From Sphagnum compactum (lineage: Eukaryota; Bryophyta; Sphagnopsida; Sphagnales), in assembly GCA_965153455.1 (NCBI GenBank), contig OZ234496.1, positions 10,935,863 to 10,999,862 on the forward strand: a stretch of DNA of 64,000 nt, in the 5' to 3' direction. Within the stretch, counting starts at the first letter, position 1. Each line of letters starts with the position of its first letter. The position numbers and the translations under genes were made by a program. Below, piece by piece: positions 12,829 through 23,039 of the stretch. The notes under the pieces were generated by a model. The model searched no databases and had not been told where the DNA came from. It worked only from the letters and a program-made list of their open reading frames with translations.

Positions 12829-13900
12829 AAAACATGATGATGCGTTAGAATCAAAGTGCTTGGGCCTCCATCGTTACAACTTTACTACATTTGACAATGA
12901 TAGTACCTAGAAACATGGTGTTGGGTCTGAAGATGGGTTGAGACCATTCTCATTACATGATGCATCTAGGTCCAGCCTTGTGATCCTTATTAAGACTAAA
13001 CATGTTTGTTTTCTGACTCCTTTGGTTATGGGTTGGTAACAACGATGGCACATGCTGCATGTGATCCACGTTTCTTTAAACACTAACGAGCAACATGACT
13101 TGTTTTTCCACAATACAAGCAAAAATTGTTTATACGTCGACGTTGCTTCTCTTATTCCATGAAGGGCTTGAATCTTGTCTTATCAATCTACATGGGTTTG
13201 TCTTTTGGCAAGGTTGTCAAAGGTTGGGCTAGTGTTGCAGATGGAAAACTCCTTTGTGTTGTCAATGTGGGTTCATGGCCCTTCTGTTGTCGATGTTCAA
13301 AGAACTTGTTGTCACATTGAACAACTTTTGCAATGGCTTGACTTAATGTTGAATGGTCCGGCAAGGTGAGTAGCAAATCCTTCACACCACCTCCTAACCC
13401 AAACTAGAAGTGACTTATGAACATTACCTCACCCCATGGAATATTGCAAGCTAACTATTTGAACTCCGATGCATACACTGCAATTGAACGTGATCCTTAG
13501 CAAAGAGATCATATCTTGATGTTAAACATGCATTCTTTGTCTAAATCTCCAAAGGTGACATTGAACTCTTCAAAAAACGCCAAATAAGGGCCATGCCTGA
13601 CAACAAGGTGCCAATGAGTCCAACTTGAACTGGATATTAATGAGGATGAAGGTGGATGACCAAATGCACTTGGTTGACAAAACCTCGAAACTTTGAACAT
13701 GTGCCATCAAACTTGTTAAGTAGATTGATCCGTGGCTTTTTTGGTTGGAGTTGTGCTCTTGAGACGTATCATAAAAAGTCAAAGTTTGATTAGTTTACAA
13801 ATGGGCAATAGATTCACGAAGTGCTTGATTTTCATGCTCAAAATTCCTAAGGACAGCAAGGAATTCTTCCATGGATATAGACATGATTACGAACACCATG
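12829..13900 (-). pseudogene. Ty3/Gypsy gag with CCHC zinc knuckle, decayed
   Basis: Upstream of the protease on the minus strand lies a gag region. A zinc knuckle reads CLYCGKTSHVAR followed by a stop where the next residues (E/C) are expected, at about 13083-13123. Ahead of it is a capsid-end linker (LLTLPDHSTLSQAIAKVV, 13188-13385) typical of plant Gypsy gag. Further pieces occur at 13509-13782. Stops split the gene into at least three frames. Gag would package element RNA. The gag-protease-RT order with the neighbouring features shows a single minus-strand element. Confidence 0.75.
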
Positions 13901-14358
13901 AAATATGATACCAACAAGAGGTGGGTAGTCCACAACCTTAATCAACAAGAAGTGGGTAATCTGTGACTTTTTGAAAACTTTTCCTTTGAAGAAGAAGGGT
14001 AATCCACACTCAACTCCAAAAGGAATTTAATTCCTAAATGATTTATAGATGCAAAAATAGACAAACATGATGGAATTTGTTCAAATTGTTACGGACATGG
14101 AATTTCACAAAATCAAAGGTTAAAGAAAGGTTTAAGTCTAACTTTCAAACTAGGAACAAGACAAAATTATGTGATTCACAAATAAAAACACAAGAACCAA
14201 GAACAAGAACACGAGATGTGCAAAACAAATGTGAAAAATGATCTTTATTATGCTAACATATGCAAACATGAACATGAAAAGAACATGACAATATTTTGAT
14301 ATAAGATCGTGTCTAAAACCAATGTTGAATAAATTGAAAGAAATGAAGGGTCCTACTT

Positions 14359-14372
14359 CTATTTATACCCCT
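14359..14372 (-). promoter_or_regulatory. Putative LTR TATA box
   Basis: On the minus strand the sequence GGGGTATAAATAG lies about 450 bp upstream of the gag remains, within the stretch expected to be the 5' LTR of the Gypsy element. This is a strong match to a plant TATA box. No second LTR copy is available for comparison. Confidence 0.5.
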
Positions 14373-14445
14373 TTGGGAACTTAATTCAAGGAAGCTTTCA
14401 AGGAGGCTTCTATGTGTGCATCGAATAAAAAAGCTTTTTGAGAAC

Positions 14446-14780
14446 CTTCCTAACTGAGAGTCAACTATGAGTTAATTGAAATTTAACTGAAAATTCGAAT
14501 TTAACTAGAAGTTAACTAAACATTAATTAAAGTTAACTAGGCTTTAATTAAAAATTAATTAAAATTTAACTAGGACTTAACTAAGAGTTAATTAGGATTG
14601 AACTTGAAGTTAACTAGGACTTAACTAGGACTTAACTCGAAGTTGACTAAAAATTAATTAAGAATTAACTTGAACTTAATTAAAATGAACTAAAAGTTAA
14701 CTATGGGTTAAGTGGAAATGAACTAAAATTTGACTGTTCAAGTTAACTAAGAGTGAATTGAAACTAAACTAAAAGTTAGG
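14446..14780. repeat. Degenerate minisatellite, GTTAACTARRA-type unit
   Basis: About 330 bp made almost wholly of variants of a 10-12 base unit (GTTAACTAGGACTTAACTAG and similar). Copies alternate between TTAACTA and TTAATTA. It sits just upstream of the putative LTR TATA box in the minus-strand reading, so it would fall in the U3 region of the Gypsy LTR. Confidence 0.8.
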
Positions 14781-17289
14781 TACATGGATGAACATTCAAA
14801 TGAATGAACTCCATGGCATTGGCATCCATGACATCTAATTCCAATTGTATGGCCCATCCAAGAAAGTACTATCTTAATTCAAAAAGAGGTAACAATTTTA
14901 GAAGAAACAAGGTTTTCCTTTGACCGCTTACATAAAACAACACTCAAAGTTCATTTAGTTCCCAATCTTCTAATTCAAGCAATTCCCATGTGCCTGCTAT
15001 GAGTTGTTACAATCATGTGAGGCCATCCAATGCAAGTTGTTGGCCTACAACTTGTGGTGGCAAGATGGTGAAGTAGCCTTCTATCTTCAAATTAACACAA
15101 CAGCAGACCAACAATTGGGAGGTTGGCATTTTATTTCTCCAATGCATTATTTTCCCTGTTGTTGATGTCCTGCCACCTGGGCATGGATGAATTTACAGTA
15201 TTCTTTTTTATCTGTTAGTATTGGAAATTTCCTTTGATGTTCATGTGTATATTTTGTCACAATGTTAGTAATTTCTTTGGGTGGTTGTGGGGCATATGTG
15301 CAATGTAAACATGTGTATCACATCTTGCAAATGATTATGTTTTATGGGTTCACAAAAGAGTTCATTCATCACTACACGTGGAGTTGGGATGAAGTTCAAC
15401 GTTTGTTGATGCATTTTAAAGCCTTTGGACTCTAATGATAGTATATCACAATTGCATTTACATCAAATCAATTGTGATTTTCTCATTCATCAAACTTCCC
15501 ATAGTTGCCTAGACTATGTTTTAAAAGTTTCAACTTGAGTTACGACCTGAAAGTTTTTTCTCCATTATGTATTATTTCGATCATTCTTATGAGATGTATA
15601 TTCTTTTTGTTCTGGTGAATATACATTAGCGATGTTCATAAATTTGTTTCCATTTAGGCCATGGCAAATATCATAATGTGCTTCCATGTATATAGTCTCT
15701 TTATGTATAAAATCGTAGTATCTTAGCCATTTCAACACATGTTTGGCAAATAATTAAAGATTTTGAAATTCTAATTTCGTTATATATTTTTCAACCATGT
15801 AGTTTTCACCCATTTCAACAACTCTAAATATATTATAATTTTTGTCTAAGAGTCCTAGACATTTGGAATATTAATTACACCAGGGATGGTGAAATGCATC
15901 CTTTTATTTTCTTTTGTTTTGATACCCTCACATGATGCTACACTCGAAAGCTTTGTTGGCCAAACCCATGATCAGAATCAATAAACCATTGTGATCCAAA
16001 AAAAACATGCACATGATGTGGCAAAATATTCCATGACAAGTCATTGAATATTCTACCACGTCACATAAAATTTTGCCATGTGAAAAATGAATATACCAAG
16101 AATATTCCATGACATGGCATAAAATATTCTTAAAGATTTTATCCTACTCAAACTGGTACTCCCAAGATTTGCAAATATAACATTGTTGAAACTAAGTAAT
16201 TGGCCTGCAAGTTGTGGTCTCAAAATATTGTTTGGCAAATTGGGCAATTCATAGGGTCCTTAGAGAATTATGCCAAAAAACAAATTGAATGTAATTAAAC
16301 TTTAAGTTTAATCAAATGACATGGGGGCAAAATATTTGTTGCATCTATAGGCAAATGGTTGTGCCCAACACCACCACCTCCATCTTGAACATCAACCACA
16401 TAATCACTAGTAGTAGTCATTGGTTTAGTAGCTAATTGTGCCATGACCTTCTTAAAAGAAGATGCTTTTAGTTTCCAAGGTCTAGGTAGTTCAACTTTTT
16501 GTAAAAAAAAGTCCACACAAAGTGAAAATTGTGTTGAATTAGGCAAATAAATAGTCCATGTGTTCAAAAAAGTGCCATGAATAACACACCATTTTCAAGC
16601 AGAATATAGACAAACCATAATATTGATTATGCAATTGGGAAATAATTAACTAAAAACTTACCTTCATTCCACCTCAAAGATGACTACATAAAAATTGAGC
16701 TTATAATGTTCATCTCATTTTAAGTTCACTTGGTACATGTATAAATTTGGATTCTAAAGATGTCACTATCCATGAAACATGACCCCCATCGGGTGAAAAC
16801 GTAATCAAAGGAACCAAGGGCACCAAGATAAAAGTCCTTTTCCAAGGACTGAACATGATTGCACATGACATGTGTCATTTTTACATTGGTTTATAATTTA
16901 TAATTTTATATTTTGGATATTTAGTTTAACAATGCATATTAGATATAAATATGTTTTGATTAAAAATTGATCACATATTATGCATTCATGCCTTCACATA
17001 AATATGAATAACTTTTGTTAAGGCCACATTTTCAAAATCCACAATTTTTAGGGTCAAAAGCACATTTAAACTAAATGTGCTCAAATCAATTATAAAAATA
17101 ATCTTCATTAGTTCAAGACTTTTTGCCCTTCTAATCATCAATGTTAAAATCCTCTCCAATTTTTAGAAGAAATGGTGCACATTTGGTGGGAAAAAAAAAC
17201 ATTTGAAAAAAATAAGGATTGTCCACTCTCAAAGTTTGAATGCTTTGAATATGCAAAAACATTTTTTATTTGTGTCAAACTTTAAGCAT
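14781..17289. other. AT-rich spacer, no gene seen
   Basis: No recognisable family. A small cluster of inverted AATATTCCATGACA-like words lies at 16000-16130 and may be an old foldback element. The 90-codon minus-strand open frame at 16295-16567 has no recognisable motif. The 5' end of the Copia element would be expected near the right edge here but is not seen. Confidence 0.5.
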
Positions 17290-19662
17290 ATAAACTTTAC
17301 AATCAATGGAAAATATTTCATAAAAACTTTGACATTTAAGATGATGTAATGCTTAGTTAGTTTTAGGACCTAGTAAACCTTTTAAAGTGTATTATCGTTT
17401 TAGGTTGTAGAGAGGTGCAAAGGGATGTGGAACTAGATGTGATTTTATTGATATATTGGAAATACAAGCCCATAATTAACATTAACACTTCGCCATGACA
17501 ATATTGAATTAGTCTATAGAATAATCTTCGCGCACTAATGTTGTACTTGTAAGATTTCTAAGATGCAGTCTTAATACATCCTTATTTAGATTCCACTTCT
17601 ATCAGACTTTCAAATAGAATCAAAATCAACCTTAAGTATTAACATTTTCACCTGAGTAACCTCAGGTGAATTACAACTTAGTAACCGATTTAAAGGGGAT
17701 AGATCACAATTGTAAAAAATTCTAGAATGCGACGAATGGTGCGAGCTATGTATTCGGCTGGATGCTCCATGGGAACGGGGTTGATTGGGCCTCGTAGCCA
17801 ACGATAATGCCCATCACCGGGAACCCAAGTTCGACAATGAAGACGAACATTATCATCTTCACATTGACACTCTTCAAACATTTCCGGCGCGGCTCCACGA
17901 GCAGGAACAAATTCTAAATAGATTGTTAAGGCATGTGGGTTAGGAGACAATCGACGATCCCATGCCGAATGATCAACTTGAGCACCCACTCGCCTGGACG
18001 GTTCTTCTACGCGCGACCGTTGAGAAACATTCACGTCAAGCGGTGCTTCTTCAAGCTCTTCTTGTTCTACTGGTGCAATTGGAGGATTCGAGGGCGTAGC
18101 AACATCATCCGCCATAACTAAAATTTCACCTGTATCAACAAAACTAAAGGGTAACCGAACCAATTTGGCATTTGCATTCGAGGGGGTTGTTACCTTTATT
18201 CAAGAAATTAGGGTAGGCGTGAGGCGTGGTAATGACGGTAGAACTTCGTGAGAAGCCGAACTTCCTTGTTCCAACAAATTTGTGGAGCCCTAATATCGAC
18301 GGTGGATCTAGAATTACATAGGAATCCTTGTAATTCCAAATTTCATTCTAATTATCATGTATTACATAATTAATTAGTACACAGTAAGGAATAACTAAGG
18401 AATGTTAAAAGAGTAAATGGTGCACGGAAGGGTTACTACTACCATTGAATTGGTTTAGTCAAATGGGAACTCAAGGATGTTTACTTATTACTACCGATAA
18501 ATTATCATAGTAATTAGTTACTTAAAATAATTAGGATGAAAAAGTGGGATGTTAAAGCCGAACGGACGAAATTGACAAAAATGGAGCTCAAGAACCCCAT
18601 CAAGATGTCCAAGATACGGAAAAGGATGAGTCCTCCAATTCCATTGGTCATGAGGATTATCATCCTATTTGATTGGAGAATGGAACTTTCCTCGTGTTTC
18701 ATTGGGCATAAAGATTCTCATCATAATTTCCATAGGAGAGAAAATCATTCTTGATTCTCAATGGTGGATTAAGGATGAGGGGGCCATTGATTGGAGGGAA
18801 GGATATCCAAACTTCCATTGGACAAGGAGAACAAGCTCAAGGAGGGGTCGAGGAGGCTTACCAAAGAGAGAGAAGTATCTTGTGTTTTTGGGGAAAGAAA
18901 AAGGAGGAGAATGAAAGTGTGAGAAAGAGATTAGTTCTTATGTGTGGAGGGTTGTTGTTGATAGAAAAGATGTGTGCAAACAAGAGCATGGAAGGAAGTT
19001 GTGTGTAACAAGTACTTGAAGTGGAGTTCATGGAAGGATTTCCATGACAAAGCCTCTGGATTTTTATTTGAGATAGTGGTTCCTCTCAAATCCACCGTTA
19101 AATTTATGTCAAACTTAAAAGAGTTCTAGTTTAGAAGGTGTAAAAGGTTCTCTCAAAATTTCAGCATCATCGGGTTTGTTGTAAGGGAGCTACACTTGCC
19201 AGAAGTAGAGGGGGTCGAAATTGTCTGTTTTTCTCCTCACATCTAATCAAAATAATTTTTAGTTCTGAGGCATAACTCTTGATTTAAAAAATAAAAACTT
19301 ACAAGATTTTGTAACCTTGCTCCTTGTTAGATTAGCTTTTCAAAAAATCTAACGCATGTTAGATTAGGAGGTTGTATGAAAATGTTATGACGAATGGAGC
19401 GAAGGGGGTTCAACCATTAAGCGTGACATTGAATGAACATCAACATAATGCTCCTTCACATTCCATCTGGTGAGTTATGATTCTCTCACAATGTCTTCGT
19501 ATCTTCCAAGTGGACACAACGCATTAGAGTTTTAGTGAACTTCATTACATTACATTGAAACACCTTTACTTGTTAGACTACAACTACATAGTAGTTCCAT
19601 TCCCAAGTGGGTTTTTTGTGAATGCATATCTTCATGTGGAAGGTGTGCAAGAATTCTTCATA
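17290..19662 (-). mobile_element. Nested element, copy A (inverted relative to copy B)
   Basis: Read on the minus strand, this block aligns along its length with 20368-23039: the 19380-19662 end matches 20368-20660, the single copy of the 200-bp module (about 19040-19215) matches 20821-21201, and 17340-18300 matches the ORF-bearing part of copy B. The terminal TGTGAGGAATT of copy B is here TATGAAGAATT, so the 5' end is present but mutated. The other end fades near 17290-17340 and the CTCACA terminus is not found, so this copy is truncated or diverged there. It adjoins the Copia gag piece at 19663. Confidence 0.8.
17690..18115 (-). CDS. Conserved small protein of the nested element (copy A)
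   Basis: An open frame of 141 codons from the ATG at 18115. I do not recognise the family. It has an acidic, Pro-rich N-terminus (MADDVATPSNPP, then EELEEAP), a basic middle (RSRVEEPSRRV), then a well conserved domain with YLEFVPARG, ECQCEDDNVRLHC, GDGHYRWLRGPIN and ARTIRRILEF. In copy B the Cys motif reads CQCEDDNVCFHC, a possible metal site that here has lost one Cys. The last residues run on because a T run is one base longer than in copy B. Just before the ATG, TTTTGTTGATACAG looks like a splice acceptor, suggesting a 5' UTR intron. Whether it is expressed is unknown. Confidence 0.5.
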   Translation of the reverse strand: MADDVATPSNPPIAPVEQEELEEAPLDVNVSQRSRVEEPSRRVGAQVDHSAWDRRLSPNPHALTIYLEFVPARGAAPEMFEECQCEDDNVRLHCRTWVPGDGHYRWLRGPINPVPMEHPAEYIARTIRRILEFFTIVIYPL

Positions 19663-20367
19663 GTCATCGAGGTCAATAACCAAATAACGACTCAAACTGC
19701 TACTATTGCGGGAAACCTAGGCACATGGCAAAGAACTGTTATAAAACGAAGCATGATGCACAAAATGGAAAGCTTCAACAAGGGAATTATGCATCAACTA
19801 GCAATCAAGGTGATGAGCAACCGTTTGTGATGCATCACATGGCAAATTCAATGATAGGAGGTGTATCAGATAACAATGTCTGGTATGTGGATTCTGGAGC
19901 TTCAAACCACATGACGAGTCATGGAGAATGGTTTGGAGACACAAGGGATTTGAAAACACTAAGGTTTGTGAAAACTGGTGATGACACTACACATCCCATC
20001 ACACAAATTGGCAAGGGGCCATTGTCCATGCAAGATGGGTAAACAAAGTACTTGAGAGATCTACTTCATGTTCTAACCATAACAAAAAATTTGGTCTCCA
20101 TAGGCCAGATGGTGGAACAAAGTTAACATGTGACATTCAACCCTAATGGATGTTTTGTGAAAGACATGAAGAACCAAGGCAAATTGATTGCTAAAGGGGA
20201 AAGGAATGGACGAATGTTCACCGTGGATGTGAACATGCCTGAGGTGAATTCCATGTTATTCACACATGGAAAAGGAGCTGGAGACATTGCAATTTCGCAC
20301 AAGCGGGTTGGCCATGTTAATCTCCAACGTCTTAAGTTGATGGAGAAACAAAATCTTGTTGGAGGTC
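19663..20367 (+). pseudogene. Ty1/Copia gag end, protease and pre-integrase
   Basis: Segment of a Copia polyprotein trapped between the two nested elements. In order: the CCHC knuckle CYYCGKPRHMAKNC (about 19693-19745), a linker, the aspartic protease active site WYVDSGASNHMT (about 19880-19915), a stop at about 20041, and the GAG-pre-integrase block HKRVGHVNLQRLKLMEKQ ending in LVGGL at 20367. The missing continuation PKFG resumes at 23045, on the far side of copy B. In-frame stops make it non-functional. The gag start and 5' LTR are not seen. Confidence 0.9.
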
Positions 20368-20820
20368 TGTGAGGAATTATTTGCACACCTTCAACATACA
20401 AATATGCACTCACAAAACCCGCTTGGAAGTGGAACTACTATGTAGTTGTAGTCTAACAAGTATGGTACGGTGGTTCAAGGTAATGCAATGAAGCTCACTA
20501 AGAATTTGATGCATTGTGTCCACTTGAAAGATACAAAGACATTGTGGGAGAATCGTAACTCACCATGATGGAATATGAAGGGCATTATGTTGACGTTCAT
20601 TCAATGTCACGCTTGATGGTTAAACCCTTTTTGTTCCATTTGTCATAACATCTACATATAGCCTCCTACTCTAACATGCATTGGATTTTTGAAAAGGCTA
20701 ATCTAAAAAGAGCCATGTTACAAAATCTTATAACTTTTTATTTATTTTTTATCGAGAGTTAAGCCTTGGGACTAAACATCACTTTGCTTAGATTGAGGAA
20801 AAAATAGACAAATTCAACCC

Positions 20821-21201
20821 CCTCTACTTCCAGCAAGTGTAGCTCCCTCACTGTAAACCCGATGATGCTGAAATTTGGAGAAAACCTTTTTCACCTTCTA
20901 AACAAGAATTGTTTTAAGTTTGACACAAATCCAACAGTGGATTTGAGAGGAACAACTATTTGAAATAAAACTCCAGAGGCTTTGTCATGGAAATCCTTCC
21001 ATGAACTCCACTACAAACACCTCTACTTCGGCAAGTGTAGCTCCCTCACAGCAAACGCGATGATGCTGAAATTTAGAGAGAACCTTCAACACCTTCTAAA
21101 AAAAAACTTTTTTAAGTTTGGCACAAATCCAACGGTGGATTTGGGAGGAACAACTATTTGAAACAAAACTCCAGAAGCGTTGTCATGGAAATCCTTCCAT
21201 G
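20821..21201 (+). repeat. Tandem duplication of a 200-bp module in copy B
   Basis: The module starting CCTCTACTTC and running through AAGTGTAGCTCCCTCAC, GATGATGCTGAAATTT, CAAATCCAAC and GGAAATCCTTCCATG occurs twice head to tail (starts 20821 and 21020). Copy A has it only once (about 19040-19215), so the duplication arose after the two copies separated. Confidence 0.85.
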
Positions 21202-22076
21202 CTTATTTCTTGCACACATCCTTTTCATGAACAACACCTTTCCACACATAAGAACTAATCTTTTCCTCACACATTCATTCTCTTCCTTTCCCTTTCCACA
21301 CACACAAGATACTCTTCTCTGCTTTGGTAAGCTTCCATGACCCTCCTTGAGCTTGTTCCCCTTGACCAATGGAAGCTTCGAAATCCTTCCCTCCAATCAA
21401 TGGCCTCCTCATCCTTTAAGAGCCAATGAGAATTGAGAATGATTTGCCCTCCAATTGATTTTAGGTTGAGAATTCTTGGGCCCAATGAGACACAAAAAAT
21501 ATTCCATCCTCCATCAAGTAGGATGACAATCCTCATGACTAATGGGATTGAAGGACTCATCCTTCCCTTTATCTTGGATATCTTGATGAGGTTTCTTGAG
21601 CTTGATCCTTATCCTTTCCGTCCGTTGACCCTCACATCCTATTTTTTCATCCTAATTATTTTAAGTAACTAACTACTAGGATAATTTATCGATAGTAACA
21701 AGTAAACATCCTTGAATCTTTATTTGACTAAATCAATTCAATGGTTGAAGTAACATCCGCGCGTACCATTTACTCTTTTGATATCCCCTACTTATTTCTT
21801 CTTCCATGCACTAATTAACTATGTAGTACATAGTAAATTGGAATTAAAATTTGCATCACAAAAACCCCCACATACTCCTAGATCCACCGTCGAAATTAGG
21901 GTTCGATGAATCCATTAGATTTAGGATGTTTGAATTTTCTTGAAGTTCCGCCGTCACTCCCACACTTTATGCCTACCCTAATTTGTTAAATAAAAAGGCC
22001 TCGACCCCTTCTGAACGCAAGTACCACATTGTTTCTCCTACCCTCTATTTTTGTTGATGCAGGTGATAATTTAGTC

Positions 22077-22520
22077 ATGGCGGATGATGTCGCTACGCCT
22101 TTGAATCCTCCAGTTGCACCAGTAGACAAAGAAGAGCTTGAAGAAGCACCGCTTGACGGAACACCGCTTGACAAAATAGCGCTTGTGGTGAATGTCTTTC
22201 AATGGTCGCGCAAAGAAAAACCATCCAGAAGAGTGGTGCGCACTCGAGTCGATCGTTCGACATGGGATCGTCGATTGTCTTCTAACCCACATGCTTTAGC
22301 AATTTATTTAGAATTCGTTCCTGCTCGAGGAACCGCGCCAGAAAGGTTTGAAGAGTGTCAATGTGAAGACGACAATGTTTGTTTTCATTGTCGAACTTGG
22401 GTTCTCGGTGATGGCCATTATCGTTGGCTACGAGGCCCAATTAACCCCCTTTCCATGGAGCATCGAGCCAAATACCTAGCTCGCACCATTCGTCGCATTC
22501 TGGAGTTTTTGCAATTGTGA
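22077..22520 (+). CDS. Conserved small protein of the nested element (copy B)
   Basis: An open frame of 147 codons from ATG 22077 to TGA, homologous to 17690-18115. Order of features: acidic Pro-rich N-terminus (MADDVATPLNPP), a short internal duplication (APLDGTPLDK) absent from copy A, a basic patch (SRKEKPSRRVVRTRV), then WDRRLSSNPHALAIYLEF, the Cys cluster ECQCEDDNVCFHC, GDGHYRWLRGPIN and ARTIRRILEFLQL. Over the last 82 codons I count 70 identical residues, with 11 synonymous and 12 non-synonymous codon changes. That is fewer replacements than neutral drift would give. TTTTTGTTGATGCAG just upstream resembles a splice acceptor. The family is unknown to me. It could be a captured host exon or an element-encoded accessory protein. 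Confidence 0.55.
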   Translation: MADDVATPLNPPVAPVDKEELEEAPLDGTPLDKIALVVNVFQWSRKEKPSRRVVRTRVDRSTWDRRLSSNPHALAIYLEFVPARGTAPERFEECQCEDDNVCFHCRTWVLGDGHYRWLRGPINPLSMEHRAKYLARTIRRILEFLQL

Positions 22521-23039
22521 TCTATTCCCTTCAAGTTGTTTACTAAGTTGTAATTCACCTGAGGCCACTCAGGTGGAAATGCTAATACTTAAGTTTGATT
22601 TTGGTTCTACTTAAACGTCTGATAGAAGTGAAAATTAAATAAAGGTGTATTAGGATTGCATCCTAGAAATCTTTCCAGTACATCATTCGTGCCTGAAGAT
22701 TATTCTACAGACTAACTTAATATTGTCATGGCAAAATGTTGTTGTGAGTTATGGGCTTGTATTTCCAATATATCAATAAATCACATCTAATTCTACATCC
22801 CCTTTCCCTTCTCTACAACATAAAAGGATAATGCACTTAAAAAGGTTTACTAGGTCCTAAAACTAACCAAGCCTTGCATCAATTTAAATAAAAGAGTTTT
22901 CTACGCTGAAATATCCAAAGGTTAATCCAACTCTTAATAATTATTACTTGGAGGTTTATCAGGATTCAAATCATTAATACTAAAGAAAACTATGGAACTA
23001 AGGTTTAACAATTTATGGCATTATAATCCATGGCTCACA

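Larger units (their letters stand above)
20368..23039 (+). mobile_element. Nested TG...CA element, copy B, complete
   Basis: The element runs from TGTGAGGAATT to CATGGCTCACA. It has 6-bp inverted ends (TGTGAG/CTCACA) and is flanked by 5-bp direct repeats AGGTC at 20363-20367 and 23040-23044. Removing it and one AGGTC restores the Copia frame across LVGGL|PKFG, which proves it inserted there. TG/CA ends and a 5-bp duplication are the mark of LTR-integrase insertion, so it is either a solo LTR of 2.67 kb or a non-autonomous LTR-type unit. I see no primer-binding site, polypurine tract or pol gene inside, and no direct repeat of its own ends. It carries an ORF (22077-22520) and AATAAA signals near 22638 and 22777. 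Confidence 0.85.

Noticed and set aside
18514-19008. Several open frames inside nested element copy A
   Set aside because: Frames differ from those in copy B and show no constraint, unlike the 141-codon ORF.
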